Source: Phenylobacterium deserti (GTDB lineage: Bacteria; Pseudomonadota; Alphaproteobacteria; Caulobacterales; Caulobacteraceae). Taken from it: a stretch of DNA of 64,000 nucleotides. The notes under the pieces are model-generated. The model searched no databases and was not told the origin of the DNA. It saw only the letters and a list, made by a program, of their open reading frames with translations. The stretch covers positions 1-64,000 of the forward strand of contig CAMCXF010000003.1 of the NCBI GenBank assembly GCA_945883235.1, written 5' to 3'. Of the stretch, positions 57,756 to 64,000 are shown piece by piece. Made by a program: the position numbers and the translations under genes. Every line of letters starts with the position of its first letter. Position 1 is the stretch's first letter.

Positions 57756-58436
57756 TCATTCTCCGGCCAGGACTGCATCGGACACAAAGGGATTTGTTCG
57801 CCGCTCCTGCCCGAAGCTCGACATCGGCCCGTGCCCGCACACAAACCGCACATCATCGCCCAGCGGCCAGAGCTTTTGGGTAATGGCGTCGATCAGGTCC
57901 TGAAAGTTGCCGCGCGGAAAATCAGTCCGGCCAATACTCCCCTGAAACAGCACGTCGCCCACCTGGGCAAAGCGCGCCTCACGGTTGAAAAAGATCACAT
58001 GGCCCGGCGTGTGTCCGGGGCAGTGGATGACCTCGAACACGGTCTCGCCCAGAGTGACCGTATCGCCGTCCTGCAGCCAGCGATCGGGGGTGAAGCTCTG
58101 CGCCTCCGGCATGCCCCATTTGGCACCCGAAGAGGTAATCTCATCGATCCAGAAGGCGTCGTCGGGATGCGGCCCCTCGATCGGGACGCCGGTCAGCGCC
58201 TTCAGTGCCGAGGTCCCACCGGCGTGGTCCAGGTGGCCATGCGTAATCCAGATTTTCTCGAGCGTCAGGCCCTGTTCCTCGAGTGCCGCCATCAACCGCG
58301 GGACCTCGCCGCCGGGATCGATGATTGCCGCTTTCAGCGTCTTCACGCACCAGACGATTGTGCAGTTCTGCTGCAGTGGCGTGACCGGCGCAATCATGGC
58401 GCGGATCGGCGGGGGCGGGGGCATTGGCGCGTTCAT
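57756..58436 (-). CDS. MBL fold metallo-hydrolase (glyoxalase II-like)
   Basis: QQNCTIVWCVKTLKAAIIDPGGEVPRL, IWITHGHLDHAGGTSAL, HCPGHTPGHVIFF, VGDVLFQGSIGRTDFPRGNFQDLI. Confidence 0.94.
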   Translation of the reverse strand: MNAPMPPPPPIRAMIAPVTPLQQNCTIVWCVKTLKAAIIDPGGEVPRLMAALEEQGLTLEKIWITHGHLDHAGGTSALKALTGVPIEGPHPDDAFWIDEITSSGAKWGMPEAQSFTPDRWLQDGDTVTLGETVFEVIHCPGHTPGHVIFFNREARFAQVGDVLFQGSIGRTDFPRGNFQDLIDAITQKLWPLGDDVRFVCGHGPMSSFGQERRTNPFVSDAVLAGE

Positions 58437-58470
58437 GTGGCCCGCATAGTCGGGCGTCCAGCGACAGATG

Positions 58471-58496
58471 AAAAGGCCCGGGTGAGAGCCCGGGCC
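58471..58496 (-). terminator. Rho-independent terminator for amino acid permease gene
   Basis: Minus strand GGCCCGGGCTCTCACCCGGGCCTTTTCATC. Confidence 0.8.
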
Positions 58497-58511
58497 AATC
58501 CATAGTCTCTG

Positions 58512-60038
58512 TCAGGTGCCCGGCATGGGCGGAACCGGTCCGGGCGGCGCATCGGCATCCAGCTCGTGGACTTCGCCCGGCTCGCCATGGGCGACGTGGC
58601 TCTTGCGGTAGCCATAGAGGAAATAGACCACCAGACCGATCGTGGCCCACACGGCGAACATGATCTGGGTATCCGTCGGCAGGCTGAAGAACAGGTAGAC
58701 GCAGCCGGCGGCGGCCAGCGGTGCGACCAGCATGATGGCCGGCGTCCGGAACGGGCGTTTCCGGTCGGGATCGGTCCGGCGCAGCACCAGAACCGCGATC
58801 GCCACCATGGCGAAGGCGAAGAGTGTGCCCGAGTTCGAGATGTCGGCCAGGATGCCCACCGGGAAGAAAGCAGCGAACAGAGCCACGAACACACCGGTGA
58901 TCATGGTGATGATGTGCGGCGTCTTGAACTTTGGGTGCACGGTCGAGAGGATCGGCGGCAGCAGGCCGTCACGGCTCATGACGAAGAAGATCCGGGTCTG
59001 CCCGAACATCATCATCAGGATGACCGAGGGCAGGGCCAGACCCGCCGCCAGACCGATCAGATTGCCGATCTGTGGCCAGCCGATTTCACGCAACGTCCAG
59101 GCCAGAGCTTCCTTGGAGCACACCACCTTGGCGTCGCCGATAGCCGCGCAGGCCGCGGTCATTTCCGGGCTGCCTGGGCGCAGGCCCGCACCGGAGGCGT
59201 CCATCACCGGCTGCGCACCCACCGTGCCGATCACGCCCGCGGCGACCAGTATGTAGAAAATCGTGCAGATGCCCAGTGAGCCGATCAGGCCGATCGGCAT
59301 ATTTCGCTGTGGATTCTTGGTTTCCTCGGCGGCTGTCGAGACCGCGTCAAACCCCACATAGGCGAAGAAGATCGAGGCGGCCGCCGCGCTGATTCCGGCA
59401 AACCCCAAAGGCGCGAATGGTTCGAAGTTCTCCATATTGATAACCGGCACGGCCAGCACGATGAACAACACGAGTGCCGCGACCTTGATGCAGACCAGGA
59501 AAGCGTTGACCGCGGCCGACTCTCGCGTCCCCACCACCAGCAGCGCCGTCACCAGCAGGGCGATACCCATGGCAGGCAGGTTGATCATGCCGCCGTCAAA
59601 CGGCCCACGGACCAAAAGGTCGGGAATATTGATGCTCAAGGCGTTCTCAAGCAGGCCGATGACATAGCCGGACCAGCCCACGGAAACGGCCCCGGCGGCC
59701 ACCGCGTATTCAAGGATGAGCGCCCAGCCGACCATCCATGCCAGCATCTCGCCCATCACGGCATAGCTGTAGGTGTAGGCGGAGCCGGACACCGGCACCA
59801 TGGCTGACATTTCCGCGTAGCAGAGGGCCGCGACGGCGCAAACGAAGCCTGCAATGATGAAGCTCAACATCATGCCGGGTCCGGCTTTCTGGGCGGCCTC
59901 GGCGGTCAGCACGAAGATCCCGGTACCGATAATCGCCCCGATACCCAGCATGGTCAGCTGGAAGGCCCCAAGGGATCGATGCAGGGATTTCTTTTCTGCG
60001 GTCGCCAGAATGGCGTCCAGCGACTTAACGCGCCACAT
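58512..60038 (-). CDS. APC family amino acid permease
   Basis: LGAFQLTMLGIGAIIGTGIFVLTAEAAQKAGPGMMLSFIIAGFVCAVAALCYAEMSAMVPVSGSAYTYSYAVMGE; FFAYVGFDAVSTAAEETKNPQRNMPIGLIGSL. Confidence 0.95.
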   Translation of the reverse strand: MWRVKSLDAILATAEKKSLHRSLGAFQLTMLGIGAIIGTGIFVLTAEAAQKAGPGMMLSFIIAGFVCAVAALCYAEMSAMVPVSGSAYTYSYAVMGEMLAWMVGWALILEYAVAAGAVSVGWSGYVIGLLENALSINIPDLLVRGPFDGGMINLPAMGIALLVTALLVVGTRESAAVNAFLVCIKVAALVLFIVLAVPVINMENFEPFAPLGFAGISAAAASIFFAYVGFDAVSTAAEETKNPQRNMPIGLIGSLGICTIFYILVAAGVIGTVGAQPVMDASGAGLRPGSPEMTAACAAIGDAKVVCSKEALAWTLREIGWPQIGNLIGLAAGLALPSVILMMMFGQTRIFFVMSRDGLLPPILSTVHPKFKTPHIITMITGVFVALFAAFFPVGILADISNSGTLFAFAMVAIAVLVLRRTDPDRKRPFRTPAIMLVAPLAAAGCVYLFFSLPTDTQIMFAVWATIGLVVYFLYGYRKSHVAHGEPGEVHELDADAPPGPVPPMPGT

Positions 60039-60164
60039 AGTTCCTCCGAGCAGCGGCCCCCGGCCACTTTGTAAAATAACTGACGCGAACGTGGCTCGCT
60101 TGCGGCACTGCGGTCAAGCACCAAGCACTGGTGAGCCGCTTTGCTTGCAGGTAGAGGGCCACGG

Positions 60165-62594
60165 ATGCTGCCGATCCACGAGGCCCTGCCCGCGTTGAAG
60201 GCGACCCTGGGGGTCGGTAACGCCGCTGTTCTGGTCGCGCCGCCGGGTGCCGGAAAGACGACGGTCGTGCCGCTGGAGCTGCTGGGCGAGCCCTGGCGCG
60301 GCGACGGCCGGATCATCGTCCTGGAACCGCGCCGTCTGGCCGCCCGCGCCGCCGCCGAGCGTATGGCGGCTACGCTGGGCGAGAATGTCGGCGAAACCGT
60401 GGGTTTCCGCGTGCGCATGCAGTCCCGCATTTCGGCCCGAACGCGCATCGAGGTGGTCACGGAGGGCGTCTTCACCCGCATGATCCTGGCCGACCCGGAA
60501 CTGGCGGGCATCGCCTGTGTGATCTTCGATGAGTTCCACGAACGCAGCCTCGACGCAGACCTCGGCCTGGCGCTCGCGATCGATACTCAACGGCTGCTGC
60601 GGGACGACCTGCGACTGCTGGTGATGTCGGCGACTCTGGACGGCGCCGCCGTGGCTCGTCTGCTGGACGGCGCTCCGGTGATCGAGAGCCAGGGCCGGAT
60701 GTTTCCCGTCGAAACCCGGTACCTTGGCCGCGACGACCGTCTGCGCCTCGAGGATCAGGTGGTTCGGGCGGTCGACAAGGCGCTGGCCGAACAGTCGGGC
60801 AGCCTTCTGGTTTTCCTGCCCGGCCAGGGTGAGATCCTGCGCACCGCCGAACGGCTGGCCGAGCGCAAGCGACCCGACGTTGAGATCGCTCCGCTCTACG
60901 GGGCTCTTGACCCGCGTGATCAGGATCGCGCGATCAAGCCGGCGGCGGTTGGCGTGCGCAAGATCGTGCTGGCCACCTCCATCGCCGAAACCAGTCTGAC
61001 CATCCAGGGCGTTCGCGTGGTCATCGACTGTGGTCTGGCCCGGGTGCCGCGCTTTGATCCGTCCAGTGGTCTGACCCGGCTTGCCACCGTCCGGGTGTCG
61101 CGCGCTGCCGCAGATCAACGGCGTGGACGGGCGGGGCGCACCGAACCGGGTGCCTGTTACCGCCTGTGGAACGAGGCCGAGACCCGCGCGTTTCCGGCTT
61201 ACGCTGACCCTGAAATCCTTGACGCAGACCTCTCGGGTTTGGCGCTGGATCTGGCGCGATGGGGCGCGAAGAACGTCACCGACCTGGCCTTTCTCGACCC
61301 GCCACCTGCTGCCGCCTTCGCCGAGGCCCGCGCGCTGCTGGCCCGGCTGGAGGCGCTGGACTGGAGGGGTGTCCTTACCCCGCATGGCCGTGCCCTGTCC
61401 GCCGTCCCGCTGCCGCCCCGCCTGGCACACATGGTGCTGAAAGCCGCCGACACCGGACAGGCCCTGCGCGCCGCCCTTGGCGCGGCCCTGATTACCGAAC
61501 GTGGGCTGGGTGGTCGCGACGTGGACCTGCGCCGTCGCCTCGAAAGCCTGGACCGCGACCGCTCACCCCGTGCCCGTGATGCCAAGGCACTGGCGGACCG
61601 CTGGGCCAGCTTCGCGGGAAAATCTGGAACCGCCGAGCCGCTGTCCGACGGCCTGTTGCTGGCCTTCGCCTATCCCGAGCGAGTGGCCAGGGCGCGGGGC
61701 GGGCAGGGCGAATTCCAGCTGGTTTCCGGACGCGGGGCGTTCATCGAACCCACCGACGCGCTGGCCCGCGAACCCTGGCTGGCCGTCGCCGAACTGGGCG
61801 GTGGCGACCGGCGCGACCGCATCCTGCTGGCCGCCCCGCTGGACCCCGCCGAACTAGTGGCCTTCAAGGATCAGTTCGAGGTCGAGGAACGTCTGGAAGA
61901 GAGCGGCGGCGGGCGGCTGCGCGGCAAACGCCTGACCCGTCTTGGCCGGCTGACCATCCGCGAGGAAATTCTCGAAAGCCCCGATCCTGCCCTGATCGCG
62001 CGCGCGCTGGCCGACCGGGTCCGCCGGGAGGGACTGGCCGCGCTCCCGTGGTCGCCAGCTACCTTGGCCTGGCGCGAGCGGCTGGCGTTTGTCCGCTCCG
62101 GCGACCCAGCCTGGCCCGATCTGTCCGACACCGCGCTGATCGACGCCCTCGACGACTGGCTCACCCCGCTGTTGAGCGGCGTCCGCTCGCTCGCAGCCCT
62201 GAAACCCGATATCCTGAATTGTGCCCTGCGTGCCTTGATCCCCTGGGACCTGCAACGCCGCCTCGATGCCGAGGCACCGGCCCGCTGGACAGCCCCCACC
62301 GGCAACAGCTTCACCATCGATTACGCCGCCGAGGCCGGCCCCCGCGTTGATGTCCGCGTGCAGGAAGTGTTCGGCATCAGCCAGCACCCGACGGTCGGCG
62401 GCGTGCCCCTGACCATGTCCCTGCTATCCCCCGGTCACCGCCCGATCCAGACCACTAAAGACCTGCCCGGCTTCTGGAAGGGCTCCTGGAAAGACGTCCG
62501 TTCCGACATGCGCGGCCGCTATCCCAAACACGTCTGGCCCGAGGACCCGGCTGTCGCGGCTCCGACCGCCCGAGCGAAGCCGCGCGGGACCTGA
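60165..62594 (+). CDS. hrpB: ATP-dependent RNA helicase HrpB
   Basis: APPGAGKTTVVPLELL, FDEFHERSLDADLGLALA (DEFH), VMSATLDG, QRRGRAGRTEPGACYRLW; HrpB C-terminal domain. Confidence 0.96.
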   Translation: MLPIHEALPALKATLGVGNAAVLVAPPGAGKTTVVPLELLGEPWRGDGRIIVLEPRRLAARAAAERMAATLGENVGETVGFRVRMQSRISARTRIEVVTEGVFTRMILADPELAGIACVIFDEFHERSLDADLGLALAIDTQRLLRDDLRLLVMSATLDGAAVARLLDGAPVIESQGRMFPVETRYLGRDDRLRLEDQVVRAVDKALAEQSGSLLVFLPGQGEILRTAERLAERKRPDVEIAPLYGALDPRDQDRAIKPAAVGVRKIVLATSIAETSLTIQGVRVVIDCGLARVPRFDPSSGLTRLATVRVSRAAADQRRGRAGRTEPGACYRLWNEAETRAFPAYADPEILDADLSGLALDLARWGAKNVTDLAFLDPPPAAAFAEARALLARLEALDWRGVLTPHGRALSAVPLPPRLAHMVLKAADTGQALRAALGAALITERGLGGRDVDLRRRLESLDRDRSPRARDAKALADRWASFAGKSGTAEPLSDGLLLAFAYPERVARARGGQGEFQLVSGRGAFIEPTDALAREPWLAVAELGGGDRRDRILLAAPLDPAELVAFKDQFEVEERLEESGGGRLRGKRLTRLGRLTIREEILESPDPALIARALADRVRREGLAALPWSPATLAWRERLAFVRSGDPAWPDLSDTALIDALDDWLTPLLSGVRSLAALKPDILNCALRALIPWDLQRRLDAEAPARWTAPTGNSFTIDYAAEAGPRVDVRVQEVFGISQHPTVGGVPLTMSLLSPGHRPIQTTKDLPGFWKGSWKDVRSDMRGRYPKHVWPEDPAVAAPTARAKPRGT

Positions 62595-62596
62595 CC

Positions 62597-63781
62597 CTAT
62601 CTTGCAAACCATGGTCGTCTGATCCGCCCGGAGAGGTTCTGGAACCCATCGGACACCCACTCCGTCAGCCGGTTGACCGGGTTTTCCCCCGGCGACCGCT
62701 GGCTGGAGACGAACGTCGCGATGGCGATGGCGGCAAACCCGGCGAAAGGGACGCCAATGGCAATGGCGGCGGGCAGGGCGGCTTTGTCCGCCATACCCTG
62801 GCCGAACAGCAGAGACACTTGAAATACAAACAGCAGGATCCCGGCAATGGCGAATGCGGCCCGCGATTCGACGCGCTTGGCGGTCAGTCCGAAGGGCACG
62901 GCCAGGAGTGGCATTAGCGGCAGGACAATCGCGCGCGCCAGTCTGGAGTAAAGCTCCGCCAGCAGGGTCTGGCGTGGCAGGGCCGGGGGCTCCGCGCCAA
63001 AACCCCGGTTGGCCAATTCCACGAGCGTGAGTTCGGTTTCCTCGCCAATGCCCCGATGGCGCAGCAGCCGTGCCGGCGGAACCAGCGGCAGGCGCAGGGT
63101 CAGGCTGGTGAAGGTCAAGAGCCCCGGTGTTCCATTCGGGCTGGTGCTGAGTTGCTGACCGTCGCGCAGGATCAGCGTCGCGCTGCGCCCGTCCTGATTG
63201 CGACGGATTTCGGCCGTGGACGCGGTGAAGACGACCTCTTGGCCGCTTGGTGCCAGCCTACGGATGAAAACGCGATCCAGGATCTCGCCAGTGGGGTCGG
63301 CACCCTCGGCCGTCAGGATCAGCGAGGGGTCCGGTGAGAAAATCGCCCGGGGTTTGACCTGCCCGCTCCAGCCCGCGTTCTCGGCCGCATGCAGCACCAT
63401 CCGGTAGCCGTAGCGGCTGTATGGCTGGACAAACCCGTACAGCAGCAGGCTCAAAATCATCAGCACCAGGCCGAGGCCAATGAAGGGGGCCGAGATGCGG
63501 CCCAGCGACATGCCACTGGCCTGCATCGCGTCGATTTCCGAGTCGGTGTTGAGGCGATTGACCACCACAAATAACGCTATGAAGAACCCGACCGGCAGCA
63601 CCAGTCCGAGATAGTGAGGTGCCAGGTTGACCATCAGCTCGACCAGATAGGTGAACCCGTCGCTACTCTGCGCCAGCAGATCGAGCGACCGCAGCAGGCG
63701 CTCCATCAGAAATGCGATCATGGTGGTGGTCAGCACCGCACCCATCGGCCCATAGGTCCGGCCGAGAAGGTACCGGTCCAT
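62597..63781 (-). CDS. lptF: LptF/LptG family LPS export permease, probably LptF
   Basis: MDRYLLGRTYGPMGAVLTTTMIAFLMERLLRSLDLLAQ..FTYLVELMVNLAPHYLGLVLPVGFFIALFVVVNRLNTDSEIDAMQASGMSLGRISAPF; LptG expected downstream was not identified. Confidence 0.85.
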   Translation of the reverse strand: MDRYLLGRTYGPMGAVLTTTMIAFLMERLLRSLDLLAQSSDGFTYLVELMVNLAPHYLGLVLPVGFFIALFVVVNRLNTDSEIDAMQASGMSLGRISAPFIGLGLVLMILSLLLYGFVQPYSRYGYRMVLHAAENAGWSGQVKPRAIFSPDPSLILTAEGADPTGEILDRVFIRRLAPSGQEVVFTASTAEIRRNQDGRSATLILRDGQQLSTSPNGTPGLLTFTSLTLRLPLVPPARLLRHRGIGEETELTLVELANRGFGAEPPALPRQTLLAELYSRLARAIVLPLMPLLAVPFGLTAKRVESRAAFAIAGILLFVFQVSLLFGQGMADKAALPAAIAIGVPFAGFAAIAIATFVSSQRSPGENPVNRLTEWVSDGFQNLSGRIRRPWFAR

Positions 63782-64000
63782 GATCCGGAGGGGCCGCGGC
63801 CGGCCACTGGCGGTGATTTCAGCGCGGGCGTTTCGTGCACCCGGGGGCGCGACGCGCCGCTGTTCCCGGACAGACTGAAGGGAGGCTGGATCGAGGTCCA
63901 TCCTCTGTCAGCACCGAGGCCGAACGCTGGGGACGAACGCTGGTCGATCCTGTTCGCGCCAGGCCAGGTCAGTCATTGGGCTTGGCCACCGTCGCGGTGA

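Noticed and set aside
60114-61430. 438-aa minus-strand ORF antisense to hrpB
   Set aside because: Shadow ORF; hrpB motifs are complete on the plus strand.
1-64000. CRISPR arrays, rRNA, prophage, integrase/transposase, toxin-antitoxin or known defence systems
   Set aside because: No regularly spaced repeats, rRNA sequence or recognisable hallmark proteins were found on reading the window.

Overview
This 64-kb, high-GC window looks chromosomal and Caulobacterales-like (Alphaproteobacteria). Near-complete DivK, PleD and MipZ homologues are recognisable by memory comparison. Most of it is dense housekeeping sequence: panC, mipZ, a D-Ala-D-Ala carboxypeptidase with SPOR domain, phasin, clpA/clpS, dinB, divK/pleD, rpmG, RNase R, topA, dprA, plsY, pyrC/pyrB, ruvX, gatC/gatA/gatB, one tRNA-Ser(GCT), hrpB and lptF. 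A more accessory-looking stretch runs from about 36 to 58 kb. It holds oxidoreductases (a Baeyer-Villiger-type and a PHBH-type FAD monooxygenase), DUF3237, a SnoaL-like protein, a phosphotransferase, a GST, an acyl-CoA synthetase and a CocE-type hydrolase. The most notable single locus is one uninterrupted ORF (53122-55278) joining an EgtB-type ergothioneine sulfoxide synthase to an EgtD-type histidine methyltransferase, in the order EgtB-EgtD. Other items worth checking are a near-perfect inverted repeat upstream of the phasin gene (candidate PhaR operator), a compound palindromic repeat between gatA and gatB, a REP-like hairpin, a leader hairpin before an orphan PEP-CTERM protein, a 46-codon ORF tightly coupled between two genes, and a DinB with an N-terminal zinc-ribbon-like extension. 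I found no CRISPR array, rRNA, transposase, prophage or recognisable defence system. All assignments come from reading translations and motifs; no database search was run.
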